The notes under the pieces were generated by a model. It saw nothing but the letters and a program-made list of their open reading frames with translations. It did not search any database and was not told the origin of the DNA. From contig NZ_JBIWXY010000002.1 of assembly GCF_044751345.1 (NCBI RefSeq), forward strand, positions 434,001-498,000: a stretch of 64,000 bases of DNA. The letters are read 5' to 3'. Within the stretch, counting starts at the first letter, position 1. Every line of letters begins with the position of its first letter. Shown here piece by piece: positions 51,416 through 61,814 of the stretch. A program made the position numbers and the translations under genes. Origin of the DNA: Methylobacillus methanolivorans. Lineage in GTDB: Bacteria > Pseudomonadota > Gammaproteobacteria > Burkholderiales > Methylophilaceae.

Positions 51416-54400
51416 GTGCAAAGCAATCATCAATGGCTATTGGCTCCACTGCGAGTGATCGTTTCGTGGTGGATAAGTATGTCAACCAAGTTCGGCTTGA
51501 ATAGTCGGATGGGGAGACAGCAGCCTGTAGTGCATACCTCTTTATTTCGTAAAGTGCTGTTTATTGCACTAGCCATGATGGCGCTACCAGCATTGGCTAA
51601 TGTTGATGTGCTCGTATCCAGTATTGATGATTCGGCATACGACCCGTCACCTCGCGGCGCACAAGTGCGATACAAAATCCAGGTGAGCAATAACGGCAGC
51701 GATCCTGCGACGGATGTGATGGTGAGGATGAGCTTCCCGTCCGCCAATGGTGTAGTGATGTCGAGCGCCACGATGGTCGGCGGTAGTTGTGCATTGAGTG
51801 GAAGCGACATGGAATGTCGCTACACAAGTAATAGTGGCAATTTCCCCGCAGGTGGCTCCTCAGATGTGGAGTTGTTCGTTGAAACAGGTGCAGCAACACC
51901 CAATACGATCGAACTGACGGCCAATATTACTGCAAGCAACGAAAGTGCAGCGAGCAGTACAAGCAATAACATTTCTACCCAAAATACTACGATCAATAAC
52001 GGGGCTGATGTCAGGATCACTTCGGTGACAGGTGCCCCCAATCCTGTGGTCGGTGGCGGTAACCTGACATGGAGCATCGCGGGCGATAACAACGGGCCGA
52101 ATGATGCGTCCAACCCAGTTGTGACCGTGACTTTGCCACCTTCGTTACAGTTTGTTTCCGGAGGGGGGGGCGGTTTCAATCCGTGTACCATCAGTGGCCA
52201 GGTAGTGACTTGTCGTTATCCCCCCAATATGGCGGCTGGCACCACATTCAGCGACTTGAACCTTGTGACCAAGGTAGTGGACGTTTCATTGGGTAACGTG
52301 CAGATCACGCCACGTATTTCATCGTCTACTGCTGATCCCAATCCGAACAACAACCAACAATCTGTTATTCCTCCGATTACGATCAGTGCGGGTGCTGATC
52401 TGCAAATTACCCAGCTGGCCAATACCATACTCGCCAGTTCTCAACAGGATGTGACCTTTAACCTACAGGTGCGTAATGCAGGTCCTAGCCCCGCTAGTGG
52501 CGGGGTGACAGTGACACATCAATTACCTACTGGGTTCATTTATGTGTCAGAGACAGTGCCCGCAGGTTGGAGTTGCAGCCAAGCCTCTGGCACGGTGACA
52601 TGTAATTATGCCGGCAGCTATGCATCAGGTGCATCCAGTACTTTGGCGATTGTCGCAAAGGCGCCAGTAGAGAACGCCGCGATTAGTGGTGATCTGCCAT
52701 CGACTGCTACAGTAGCTGCCATTGGTGGCATGCCTAACGATCCTGATACCAGTAACAATCAATCTGTCGTGAATGTCCGTGTCGGGCCAGATGGTTCTGT
52801 ACTCCGTATTAGCAAGGAAAGATCTCCTAGGCCTGTGGCGCAAGGAATGGAGATCAGGAACCTGATTCGTGTCATGAATGATGGGCCGTTGGCCGCCGCC
52901 GCTGGCACGATACTGGCAACCGACACACTACAGACTCCCGCGAATGAAGAGTTTGTGCGCTATGAAACAAACAATGGCGCCTGGAGCTGTGACAACACAA
53001 CTGCAGGTGGTACGGCCTCTAGCCCAGCACTGAATAGTGCAGTGACTTCGGTATCTTGTACTTATGCGCCCGGGTTGGCCGTGAATGCGACGAGCCAGCC
53101 TTTGGTGATCATCACGCGGGCTAAGGCTAGTGGCACCACTACTAACCAGGCTGAGGTTGCTTGTACGCCTGGAAGCAAGTGTTTTCCTACTGTATTGCTA
53201 CCTGTGGATGTCACTGTAACAGCACCAGGCAACTCCGTGGACTTGGCCATTACCAAGGCTGCAAATACTACAAATGCCAATACCAGACTGGAGTTTGATG
53301 AGTCCACGTTGACTTACACCTTGGAGGTGCGCAACAACAATGCAGTGGATGCAGTCGACATTGTGGTCGAGGATATCATTCCTGGATGGCGTTCAGGTAC
53401 CACGTTGGGTGCGGACACAGCTGCCTCTCTTGCGTCGATGGCGACCATCAGCGGCCCCAATGGCTCGAACGCAACATTCAGTTGTGTGCAGGTACAACTG
53501 GTACAGGCGCAAGTGAATAAGCCTGGTGTGAAATGTACACAGAATGGTGGTGTGCTCAAGCAAGGTGATGTGGCCAGGTTTGTCATTCCGGTTAGCCGTC
53601 CGTTGGATGCGGGTAGTTTTACGAATATTGCTACTGTGTCTTCTTCTACTCAGGGTGACACGAACACCAGCAACAATACGGCAAGTGTCGATGTGGTGAT
53701 TGATCCGATTGCCGATGTGGAGATGACCTCCAAGATCGTGACGCCCGATGATGCGCGTGCGGGTACAGAGGTCAGCTATGTGTTGACCTTCAAGAACAAT
53801 GGCCCTTCCACGGCGGCCAATGTATTGGTGACAGATAGTTTCACGATCGCTGCTGGCGACCCTGGCTTTACCGTGTTGCGCATCAAGCCAACTGGTTGGT
53901 CTTCGGGTACACCGATATGTAGTGGCCTGGTTGTTGGGGAAAGTTATGGCGCTGGATCCAACCCCGTGTTGTCGTGCCAGGGCGGAAACTTAAATGATGA
54001 TGAGCAGCGCACGATTGAGGTGCTGGTACGCCCGAACTGGAAGACCGGTCAAGCAGAGGGGCAAGCCTGGCAAATCAATAACACTGCGCGCATTAGCACT
54101 TCCACCCCTGAGAGTACGAGTGGTACTGATAATGGCAATAACAGCCGGAATGTCACACTGACTATCCAGGCAGCATCGGTGGATTTGCTGGTGAACAACA
54201 TCGACAACGTCGATCCGCTGGGTTACGACAGTTCCAATGGTGGAGATAATCCGCAGAATGACGTGATCTACACCATCAATACGGTGAACAATGGTCCGTC
54301 AGTGGCAACAGGTGTGCATTTCACTTATTCCATCACGCCGCCATCGGGCAAGACGATTCGTTTCCTCGGTGATAGTGCCGTCATGGGTGGCAGCCTGACT

Positions 54401-57022
54401 AACAGCATTTGTAACAACATCGGCAACACGGTCACTGGCCCTAGCACGCTGACCGTGACATGCAGGTTTACTGATACTGAGGCGACGTTTGACAATGCTG
54501 AAAGTCGTAACCGCTACTTGACCGTGCGTATGTTGACTGCGCCTCCATCCTCTGGAGATGTGTACGACAGCGTCGCGCGGGTGATTGCGAATGAGAACGA
54601 CAACAACAGCAGTAATAATAGTGAGAGTGAAACCACGACGGTCAACCTCTCTGCACCGAATAACCTCTCATTGTCTGGCAACGTATTTGTTGACCGTAAT
54701 GATGATGGTCGATTTGATCGTAGTGCAGGCAATGTTGAGACAGGCATCGGTGGTGTGACCATTACCTTATCAGGCACGACAGCGGCTGGTGAAGATGTGT
54801 GTACGGTATTTGCGAATATCCGCACCCAAAATGGTGGTGGTGACTTGCCAAGCTGTGTAGTCACAACGGATGCTGATGGCCGCTATTTCTTCAGTAGCCT
54901 GCCGCCTTCAAACGGGGCCGGTTATACCATTACTGAAACCCAGCCGGCTGGCTATAACGATGGCAAGGATCAGGTTGGTAGCCAGGGAGCGATTGCAAGT
55001 GTTATAGACGCTAACCTGAATCCAGGCACTATCTCGAATCCAGGTATTAACCTGAATTCAGGCTTTATACTAAATCCAGGTACTGATAGCTTTAATGTCA
55101 TATTGACTTCAAGTGGCACTGGCTACAACTTCGGTGAAATTGCGACTAGCTCAGGCACTGCCAGCATCAGTGGGCACGTCTGGCTTGATGGCGACCATGA
55201 TCGGCAATTCAATAGCGCCAGCCCTGCTTCCGCAGATGTGCCTAAAGCTGGCTGGACAGTCGAGCTATTACGCAATGGCGATAAAGTGGCAGAAATCACC
55301 ACCGGTAATAATGGTGCCTACAGCTTTACGGGCTTGCAGCCAGGGTCTGGTTACCAAGTACGTTTTCGCGATCCAGCAAGTGGGCTGTTGTGGGGCCAGG
55401 CTCGTCCTAATGAGCGTGGTCTGACATTTAGCGATGAAATTGTTGATGCGAGTGCCAACCCCAAGGGTGCAACACGCACCGAAGGTGGCTTGGGTAGTAT
55501 CACACTTGTCGCAGGCGATAACGTCACCGAGCATAGCTTGCCGCTCGACCCAGCAGGTGTGGTCTATGACGCGGTAACACGCCAGCCTGTTGCGGGTGCC
55601 GTAGTCACGATCAGCGGCCCGGCCGGCTTTAACCCGACAACGCATCTGGTGAGTGGCAATGCATCGCAAACCACAGGCAGCGATGGTGGCTATCAGTTCC
55701 TGCTCAACCCAGGTTTCCCGGCTGGCATTTATACCCTGGCGATCAGCAGCTATCCGAGCGGATACCTGCCACAGCCGTCCAATATCATTCCGGTATGTAA
55801 TGCCACCTTGCTGGTCGCTGGCACGCCAGACCCGGCCCTGGTACAGCAGAATGACCTGGCGCCTGGTGTTGCTATCCAGCCGCACGACCCGGCAAGTTGT
55901 GCCACGACGTCAGCCGATGGCTCATTTGCCAATGGCAGCGGAACCCTGGCTGCGGCAGCGACGCGCTATTACTTCAGTTTTAACCTGAATGGTGGTTCAG
56001 CCAATGTTATTAACAACCATATCCCATTGGATCCCGGCACCAGTGGCCTGATCCGTATCGTTAAGGTGACACCACTGGTGAATGTAGTGCGTGGCGACCT
56101 GGTGCCTTACACCATTACTGCGACCAGTACCGTGGATATTAATAGCGTCGATGTCACGGATCGTCTGCCACCTGGCTTCAAGTACCGCAGCGGTTCTGCA
56201 TCATCCAATGGTGTGCGTATCGAGCCAGAAGTTAATGGACGCGACATTACCTGGAGGTCGCAAGCGTTTACGGCAAATGAAACCAAAACTTACAAGCTGA
56301 TCCTGGTCGTGGGTACCGGTGTGGGCGAAGGGCAGTACGTTAACCAGGCCTGGGCGCAGAACAGTGGTGGGATTCTTTCCAACATCGGCTCTGCCACCGT
56401 CAAGGTGACGCCAGACCCAACCTTTGATTGCTCCGACATCATCGGCAAGGTGTTTGACGACAAGAACGCCAATGGCTACCAGGATCAAGGCGAGCCGGGC
56501 ATTGCCAATGTACGTGTAGTAACAGCGCGTGGCTTGCTGGTCACCACCGATGCCGAAGGTCGCTTCCACGTGACGTGTGCGGATATTCCCAATATGGATA
56601 GAGGTGCCAACTTCGTCATGAAGCTGGACGAGCGCACCCTGCCATCCGGTTATCGCGTTACCACTGAAAACCCGCGCGATGTGCGTGTCACGCGAGGCAA
56701 GATGGTCAAGCTCAACTTCGGCGCCACCGTGCATCGCGTCGTGCGGCTGGACCTGAATGACGAGGCATTCGTGCCCGGCGCTACTGACCTGCAAGCGCAA
56801 TGGCAGCAGGCATTCGCCGACATGGTCAAGCAGCTGGATGGTCGACCTTCTGTGCTGAGGGTGGCATATGACCCGGGCGGCGGTGGGGCAGACCTTGCCA
56901 AGAAGCGCTTGGATAGTGTTGCCAAGGCTGCACGCAAGCTGTGGAAAGACACACATAACAACAATAAGGATGAAGCAGCCTTCCCGCTGATCATCGAGAC
57001 AGCAGTGGAGGGTCAGCCATGA
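51416..57022 (+). CDS. Giant surface protein with DUF11 and SdrD-B-like repeats
   Basis: A 1868-residue exported protein. The start is GTG with GGGAG 7 bases before it; an internal ATG at 51479 is an alternative. A long leader ends in a hydrophobic segment (KVLFIALAMMALPALA). Repeated DUF11 domains follow to about residue 1060 (IQVSNNGSDPATDVMVRMSF, LEVRNNNAVDAVDIVVEDII, LTFKNNGPSTAANVLVTDSF). SdrD B-like or CNA-B-like modules follow near 1085, 1251, 1381 and 1680, with SLSGNVFVDRNDDGRF, ISGHVWLDGDHDRQF and IIGKVFDDKNANGYQDQGEP, typical calcium-binding adhesin folds. The end (about 1760-1868) is a helical domain. It overlaps the OmpA gene by four bases. Confidence 0.9.
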   Translation: MQSNHQWLLAPLRVIVSWWISMSTKFGLNSRMGRQQPVVHTSLFRKVLFIALAMMALPALANVDVLVSSIDDSAYDPSPRGAQVRYKIQVSNNGSDPATDVMVRMSFPSANGVVMSSATMVGGSCALSGSDMECRYTSNSGNFPAGGSSDVELFVETGAATPNTIELTANITASNESAASSTSNNISTQNTTINNGADVRITSVTGAPNPVVGGGNLTWSIAGDNNGPNDASNPVVTVTLPPSLQFVSGGGGGFNPCTISGQVVTCRYPPNMAAGTTFSDLNLVTKVVDVSLGNVQITPRISSSTADPNPNNNQQSVIPPITISAGADLQITQLANTILASSQQDVTFNLQVRNAGPSPASGGVTVTHQLPTGFIYVSETVPAGWSCSQASGTVTCNYAGSYASGASSTLAIVAKAPVENAAISGDLPSTATVAAIGGMPNDPDTSNNQSVVNVRVGPDGSVLRISKERSPRPVAQGMEIRNLIRVMNDGPLAAAAGTILATDTLQTPANEEFVRYETNNGAWSCDNTTAGGTASSPALNSAVTSVSCTYAPGLAVNATSQPLVIITRAKASGTTTNQAEVACTPGSKCFPTVLLPVDVTVTAPGNSVDLAITKAANTTNANTRLEFDESTLTYTLEVRNNNAVDAVDIVVEDIIPGWRSGTTLGADTAASLASMATISGPNGSNATFSCVQVQLVQAQVNKPGVKCTQNGGVLKQGDVARFVIPVSRPLDAGSFTNIATVSSSTQGDTNTSNNTASVDVVIDPIADVEMTSKIVTPDDARAGTEVSYVLTFKNNGPSTAANVLVTDSFTIAAGDPGFTVLRIKPTGWSSGTPICSGLVVGESYGAGSNPVLSCQGGNLNDDEQRTIEVLVRPNWKTGQAEGQAWQINNTARISTSTPESTSGTDNGNNSRNVTLTIQAASVDLLVNNIDNVDPLGYDSSNGGDNPQNDVIYTINTVNNGPSVATGVHFTYSITPPSGKTIRFLGDSAVMGGSLTNSICNNIGNTVTGPSTLTVTCRFTDTEATFDNAESRNRYLTVRMLTAPPSSGDVYDSVARVIANENDNNSSNNSESETTTVNLSAPNNLSLSGNVFVDRNDDGRFDRSAGNVETGIGGVTITLSGTTAAGEDVCTVFANIRTQNGGGDLPSCVVTTDADGRYFFSSLPPSNGAGYTITETQPAGYNDGKDQVGSQGAIASVIDANLNPGTISNPGINLNSGFILNPGTDSFNVILTSSGTGYNFGEIATSSGTASISGHVWLDGDHDRQFNSASPASADVPKAGWTVELLRNGDKVAEITTGNNGAYSFTGLQPGSGYQVRFRDPASGLLWGQARPNERGLTFSDEIVDASANPKGATRTEGGLGSITLVAGDNVTEHSLPLDPAGVVYDAVTRQPVAGAVVTISGPAGFNPTTHLVSGNASQTTGSDGGYQFLLNPGFPAGIYTLAISSYPSGYLPQPSNIIPVCNATLLVAGTPDPALVQQNDLAPGVAIQPHDPASCATTSADGSFANGSGTLAAAATRYYFSFNLNGGSANVINNHIPLDPGTSGLIRIVKVTPLVNVVRGDLVPYTITATSTVDINSVDVTDRLPPGFKYRSGSASSNGVRIEPEVNGRDITWRSQAFTANETKTYKLILVVGTGVGEGQYVNQAWAQNSGGILSNIGSATVKVTPDPTFDCSDIIGKVFDDKNANGYQDQGEPGIANVRVVTARGLLVTTDAEGRFHVTCADIPNMDRGANFVMKLDERTLPSGYRVTTENPRDVRVTRGKMVKLNFGATVHRVVRLDLNDEAFVPGATDLQAQWQQAFADMVKQLDGRPSVLRVAYDPGGGGADLAKKRLDSVAKAARKLWKDTHNNNKDEAAFPLIIETAVEGQP

Positions 57023-60000
57023 TGAAGAAGCGAGCAATTGCTATCGCTGTAAGCGTGATGATGAGCGGTGGGTCGTATGCAGAGTCTTTATTGATCAGTG
57101 ATCGCGGCTATGCTGCCAGTATGCTGGCAACCAAGGATAGGCCTACGCCTGACTTTGAGCAGGAAACCGGCAAGCGTGTCGATAACAGCCGTGTGGATGT
57201 TCATGGTATGCCTGCACCAGGCGAGCGTCAGGGGCCAACGTCTTACCCGTTACCTTCTGGCATTAGCAGCAGTGCGCTGGAGCGCATGCGGGCTGCGGCG
57301 GCCAATGTGCCGCAGGCCGAGCCACAAGTGTTTAGCCGCCTGGTGGAAGATAATGGTGCCGCGCGGTTTGAATCCGGCAAGGCAGATCTCACCAGCAGCT
57401 CGGTGAGCGAGTTGGAGCAATTGGCCGGACAATTGCAAGGCAAGCAGAATGTGCGCATCGACATTGCCGGGCATACCGACAGCCAGCGTTTATCGCCCAA
57501 TGCCAAGAAGATTTTTGTTGATAACCAGGGTTTGTCTGAGGCGCGCTCGTTGGCAGTTGCGGCATTCCTCAAGCAAAAACTCGGGCTGGATGATAGCCAG
57601 TTCAGTATTCGCGGCTATGGCGAAAGCCAACCGATTGCCAGCAATGACAATCTGGCAGGCATGGCACAAAACCGCCGCGTGATTATCCGCGTCTGGTTTG
57701 ACGAGCAGGAGATCATCCCGGCTGCGCCAGTCGCTGTTGCGCCGCCGGTGCGCAGTGCGTGTGAGGCGACCACTGTTGCCAAGCCAGGTGCACCGTTCCG
57801 CATCAGCATTGATGGCGAGCCAGTGAGCCTGGAAGATGGCGCGCTGGAGGCTGATCGCCAGCGTTGTACCGATGTGGCGCTGGAAAAGGCCGATATCCAG
57901 GTGCGCTACGACAACCTGGCTACCCTGCCGCAGATGAATGTGTGGAACACCACCCGTGGCGTGGTACGCGGAGACGAAGCGCAATTCCGTACCTGGGCCA
58001 ATTACTTGCCATGGATCAAGCATGCAGAAATCCGCGTGTTCATGCCGGGCCAGCAGCCTCAGGAAAAACCGCTGGCAGTGTTGCCGGTGGATTGGAATGG
58101 CGTGACCAAATGGCAGGCCAAGGTTGAGAATACCGATCAGGTCATGTATCTGCTGCGCGTTTATGATGCGCAGGATAGATACGATGAAACCGTACTCAAG
58201 CCGCTGGAAATTCTTTCCCATGCTACGCCGCGCATCGAGAACGATCTGCAACCCGGCAAGGAAGAGTTGATCGGCTACGGCGAAAACAGCCTGAGCTTGC
58301 GTAATATCCCGGTCAAGGGTGGCACGGTGACAGTCAATGGTCGCTTCATTCAGCCAGGGCAACGTATCGAAACCTTGGGCCTGAATGTGCCGGTGGATGC
58401 CAATGGCCGCTTTGCCATCAAGCAGATCATGCCGCCTGGCCCGAACAGCGTCGAGGTCAAGCTGGTAGAAGCGGATGGCGAGTTCACCAGCTTCCGCCGC
58501 AACCTCAATATTGCCGATGACGACTGGTTCTATATTGCTGTGGGTGACATCACCGCAGGTAAGAACAACGTGCGTGGCCCAGCGCAACTGGTGACTGGCG
58601 ATACCCAGCATTACGATGGCTCCAGCCATGTGGATGGCCGCGGTGCGTTTTACGTCAAGGGTAAGGTCAAGGGCGAATACCTGCTGACCGCAGCAGCGGA
58701 TACGCGCGAGCAGCCACTGGAGCACTTGTTCTCCAACTTCTCGTCCAAGGATCCGCGCTACCTGTTGCGCAACATCAACCCTGATCTGTATTACCCGGTG
58801 TATGGTGATGACAGCACGACGGTGGATGATGCGCCAACGCAAGGCAAGTTCTACGTCAAGCTGGCACGTGGTGACTCGCACGTGATGTGGGGTAACTTCA
58901 AGACCAGCTGGAGCGGCACCGAGCTGCTGCAATACTCGCGTGGCCTCTATGGTGCTAATGCCAAGTATCGTTCTGACAGCACCACCAAATATGGCGAGAA
59001 GGCCACCACGGTAGATGCGTTCGCGGCTGACCCAGGCACACTGGGCGCGCGTGACGAGTTCCGCGGCACGGGCGGTTCGCTGTACTACTTGCGTAACCAG
59101 GCCCTGACCATGGGCTCGGAGCGTCTCTGGGTGGAAGTGCGTGACCGTGATTCCGGCCTGGTGATCGAGCGTAAATTGCTGACGCCAGCGCAGGATTATG
59201 AAATCAACTACCTGCAAGGCCGCGTCACGCTGCGCGAGGCGCTGAACTCCACTGGCGCTGCGCCTAGCATGATCAGCACCTCGTCGATCAACGGTAGCGA
59301 GATTTACCTGGTCGCCAATTATGAATATGTGCCTGGCCTCACCCGTGTGGACAATTTCTCCACGGGTGGCCGTGTCTCGCACTGGGTGAATGATTACCTG
59401 CAAATCGGCATTACTGGCTTTAAGCAAGGCCAGGGCCTGCTGGAACAGAAGCTCAATGGCCTGGATGCAACCGTGCGCTACACCCCAGGCACTTTCATCA
59501 AGCTGGAAGCTGCGCATTCTGAAGGTGCGGGCGCTGGTTCTAATACCTCGCTCGATGGTGGTTTTGCCTTCAATGGTCTCACGACCAGCGGTGCGCCCGC
59601 CAAGGCGTATCGTGTCGAAGGCTCGGTGGATCTTGCCGATGTAACCGATAAGGCCAAGGGCAAAGTGACTGCGTATGTGCAAAACCGTGAGCGTGGTTTC
59701 TCTGGCCCCGGCCAGATCACGACCACAGGTGAGGCAGTAAAGCAGCATGGTTTCAAGGCCAATGTGCAAGTCACAGACACGACTTTTGTTGATGCCAAGG
59801 GCGATGTGCGCAAGGCTGACACGATTGATAGCACCGCGGTTGAAGTGGGTGTGCGCCAGCAAATCGACCTCGAATGGCAAGCCGGTGTTGCTGTGCGCCA
59901 GGATGACCGCAATGTGCATGTGACCAATGCCAGCAGCCTGCTCTCGCGCAATGGCAACCGTACCGATGTGCAAGTGCGTATGGATTACACCCCGGTGGAT

Positions 60001-61230
60001 CGCGATGCCGAGGTGGAAGACGGTCAGCCATTGCCGAAGAAGGATTGGGCGGCCTATGGCTATGTGCAGGGCACTGTAGCGCGGGATGGTGAGCGAGAAG
60101 ACAACAACCGTGCCGGGATGGGCATGAGCTGGCGCGTGAATGACCGCCTCAAGCTGATCGCCGAAGGCTCGCAGGGTAACCTCGGGCCGGGCGTGAAGAT
60201 AGGCGCTGATTACCGCTTGTCTGATCGCAGCAACGCCTATAGCAATTACCTGGTGGAAAACGAGCGTCCAGACAATGCCTGGCGTGGTCGCCAGGGCAGC
60301 TGGGTCACGGGGACTTCGTACCGTGTGACCGATGAAATGCGCGTGTTTGGCGAAACCCGCACCATGGATGGTTCCGGCGTGCAAAGCCTGGTCAATGCCT
60401 TTGGCCTGGATTATGCCGCGAATGATTTCTGGAACTTTGGTGTCAAGGGCGAGGCTGGCAAGGTGTCACATCCATTATCAGGCGACATCAAGCGCAAGGC
60501 GGTGAGTTTCTCGGTGGCCTACAAGCGCGACAACACCAAGTACAGCGGTAACTTGGAGTTCCGCGATGAAACCAGCAACATTACAGGTGATCGCGATACC
60601 TGGCTGATCCGCAATACCTTTGGCCACCAGGCCACGCCAGAGTGGCGTTTGCTGGGTAAGCTTAACTGGTCGGTGTCCAATAACAGCCGTGGGGCATTCT
60701 ATGACGGCGATTACCATGAAGTCGTGACAGGCGCGGCCTATCGTCCGATCGACAATGACCGCTGGAACACCTTGTTCAAGTACACCAACTTCTACAACCT
60801 GCCGTCTCCTGGTCAAGTGTCGCCTTCTGGTTTTACTGCAGATTACGCGCAGCGTAGCCAGGTGTTGTCGGTGGATACTATCTACGACGTCAAGCCATGG
60901 TTATCCCTGGGTGCCAAGTATGCGTTCCGCATTGGTGAGTTGAAGGATAGCAAGGTAGATGGCCAATGGTTCTCCAGTCGTGCTGACCTCATGATCTTGC
61001 GTGCCGATTGGCACTTCGTCAAAGAGTGGGATGCGGTGGTCGAGCTGCGCAACCTGCGTGCGACCGAGGCCAAGGATTCGCGAGCTGGTGCATTACTGGC
61101 GGTGTATCGGCACATGGCAGAAGGTGTCAAGGCGGGTGTAGGTTACAACTTCACCAACTACTCTGATGACCTGACCAACCTGTCTTACCGCAGCCGTGGG
61201 TTCTTCATCAACGTGATTGGCACGATGTAA
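57019..61230 (+). CDS. Very large OmpA-domain outer-membrane protein
   Basis: A 1403-residue protein with a signal peptide (MMKKRAIAIAVSVMMSGGSY). An OmpA-like peptidoglycan-binding domain (about 110-232) contains VRIDIAGHTDS, LSEARSLAVAAFLKQKLG and RGYGESQPIASNDNLAGMAQ-NRRV, unusually near the N-terminus. Residues about 245-500 are Ig-like strands. From about 510 to the end the sequence looks like a large beta-barrel (YIAVGDITAGKNNVRGPAQL, LARGDSHVMWGNFKTSW, FYLRNQ-type strands), ending RSRGFFINVIGTM. Homologues pair with DUF11 proteins in many beta- and gammaproteobacteria. The ATG overlaps the previous stop (ATGA), so the two are co-translated; it may anchor or export the DUF11 protein, but no mechanism is established. 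Confidence 0.88.
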   Translation: MMKKRAIAIAVSVMMSGGSYAESLLISDRGYAASMLATKDRPTPDFEQETGKRVDNSRVDVHGMPAPGERQGPTSYPLPSGISSSALERMRAAAANVPQAEPQVFSRLVEDNGAARFESGKADLTSSSVSELEQLAGQLQGKQNVRIDIAGHTDSQRLSPNAKKIFVDNQGLSEARSLAVAAFLKQKLGLDDSQFSIRGYGESQPIASNDNLAGMAQNRRVIIRVWFDEQEIIPAAPVAVAPPVRSACEATTVAKPGAPFRISIDGEPVSLEDGALEADRQRCTDVALEKADIQVRYDNLATLPQMNVWNTTRGVVRGDEAQFRTWANYLPWIKHAEIRVFMPGQQPQEKPLAVLPVDWNGVTKWQAKVENTDQVMYLLRVYDAQDRYDETVLKPLEILSHATPRIENDLQPGKEELIGYGENSLSLRNIPVKGGTVTVNGRFIQPGQRIETLGLNVPVDANGRFAIKQIMPPGPNSVEVKLVEADGEFTSFRRNLNIADDDWFYIAVGDITAGKNNVRGPAQLVTGDTQHYDGSSHVDGRGAFYVKGKVKGEYLLTAAADTREQPLEHLFSNFSSKDPRYLLRNINPDLYYPVYGDDSTTVDDAPTQGKFYVKLARGDSHVMWGNFKTSWSGTELLQYSRGLYGANAKYRSDSTTKYGEKATTVDAFAADPGTLGARDEFRGTGGSLYYLRNQALTMGSERLWVEVRDRDSGLVIERKLLTPAQDYEINYLQGRVTLREALNSTGAAPSMISTSSINGSEIYLVANYEYVPGLTRVDNFSTGGRVSHWVNDYLQIGITGFKQGQGLLEQKLNGLDATVRYTPGTFIKLEAAHSEGAGAGSNTSLDGGFAFNGLTTSGAPAKAYRVEGSVDLADVTDKAKGKVTAYVQNRERGFSGPGQITTTGEAVKQHGFKANVQVTDTTFVDAKGDVRKADTIDSTAVEVGVRQQIDLEWQAGVAVRQDDRNVHVTNASSLLSRNGNRTDVQVRMDYTPVDRDAEVEDGQPLPKKDWAAYGYVQGTVARDGEREDNNRAGMGMSWRVNDRLKLIAEGSQGNLGPGVKIGADYRLSDRSNAYSNYLVENERPDNAWRGRQGSWVTGTSYRVTDEMRVFGETRTMDGSGVQSLVNAFGLDYAANDFWNFGVKGEAGKVSHPLSGDIKRKAVSFSVAYKRDNTKYSGNLEFRDETSNITGDRDTWLIRNTFGHQATPEWRLLGKLNWSVSNNSRGAFYDGDYHEVVTGAAYRPIDNDRWNTLFKYTNFYNLPSPGQVSPSGFTADYAQRSQVLSVDTIYDVKPWLSLGAKYAFRIGELKDSKVDGQWFSSRADLMILRADWHFVKEWDAVVELRNLRATEAKDSRAGALLAVYRHMAEGVKAGVGYNFTNYSDDLTNLSYRSRGFFINVIGTM

Positions 61231-61239
61231 GGGTGATGC

Positions 61240-61623
61240 ATGCGGTTTGAACTGGAGTATCTCCAGGAGCATGGTGTTACCCGGCTACAGGTGTATGGTG
61301 TTTTGCGTTTAGAGGCATATCGGCCCATGATCGTGGCGACATTGGCCGATATGCAAGCTCACCATACTTCTTGTCTGGTGATGGATCTGCGTCATGCCAG
61401 CCTTGGCATGAGTATGCAAGAGACGGCCAGTCTGCCGGAGATTAATCAGGCACTGGGAGTTTCTCTGGAGTACAAGGTAGCTATCGTGATCACGGAGGCC
61501 AATCCCAAAGTCAATGGTGTGCGGCTATATGAAATCTTGGCGGCACACCGTGGCTATGACCATAAGCTGTTTACACGCTATCCGGCAGCTTTGCTCTGGT
61601 TTATTGATCGCGAGCTTTACTAG
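61240..61623 (+). CDS. Small soluble protein of unknown function in the DUF11/OmpA operon
   Basis: A 127-residue protein without signal peptide or membrane segment, 10 bases after the OmpA-domain gene, so probably in the same operon. The alternating strands and helices (LQVYGVLRLEAYRPMIVATL, CLVMDLRHASLGMSMQETAS, VAIVITEANPKVNGVRLYEI) suggest a STAS- or SpoIIAA-like alpha/beta fold, but this is a visual impression only. A cytoplasmic regulatory role for the surface system is possible. Confidence 0.75.
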   Translation: MRFELEYLQEHGVTRLQVYGVLRLEAYRPMIVATLADMQAHHTSCLVMDLRHASLGMSMQETASLPEINQALGVSLEYKVAIVITEANPKVNGVRLYEILAAHRGYDHKLFTRYPAALLWFIDRELY

Positions 61624-61677
61624 GTAGGTTAATGTCTTGATGCCTCATGAGCCGCGAGGTGTGTGCTGGTCAGGTAT

Positions 61678-61800
61678 TCAGCGTTGCTTGAACATATGGC
61701 TGACAAATATCCTGGCAGACACCAGGCATGCCAGGCTAGCCAACCCGATAATCACCACCGCTAATAGGTCTGCGCCTGCGTATCCCCAAAAAATCTGCAT
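61678..61800 (-). CDS. 40-residue membrane microprotein
   Basis: A short minus-strand gene: MQIFWGYAGADLLAVVIIGL begins at the ATG ending at 61800 and the frame stops at 61678. AAGGA lies 6 bases before the ATG. The product is one transmembrane helix (about residues 9-31) with a basic C-terminus (FKQR). It starts 15 bases after the stop of the small regulator gene upstream, so it looks like the last gene of the DMT transporter operon. Confidence 0.6.
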   Translation of the reverse strand: MQIFWGYAGADLLAVVIIGLASLACLVSARIFVSHMFKQR

Positions 61801-61814
61801 TGCTTGTCCTTGTT

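Noticed and set aside
55090..55424. A 103-codon plus-strand frame inside the giant DUF11 gene
   Set aside because: It lies in another frame over a well-defined SdrD-B-like module and has no features of its own.
57490..60384. A 964-codon open frame on the minus strand inside the OmpA-domain gene
   Set aside because: It is antisense to a gene with clear signal peptide, OmpA motif and operon context. Its protein is His/Ala/Val-rich with no recognisable domain, as expected from a mirrored codon-biased gene.
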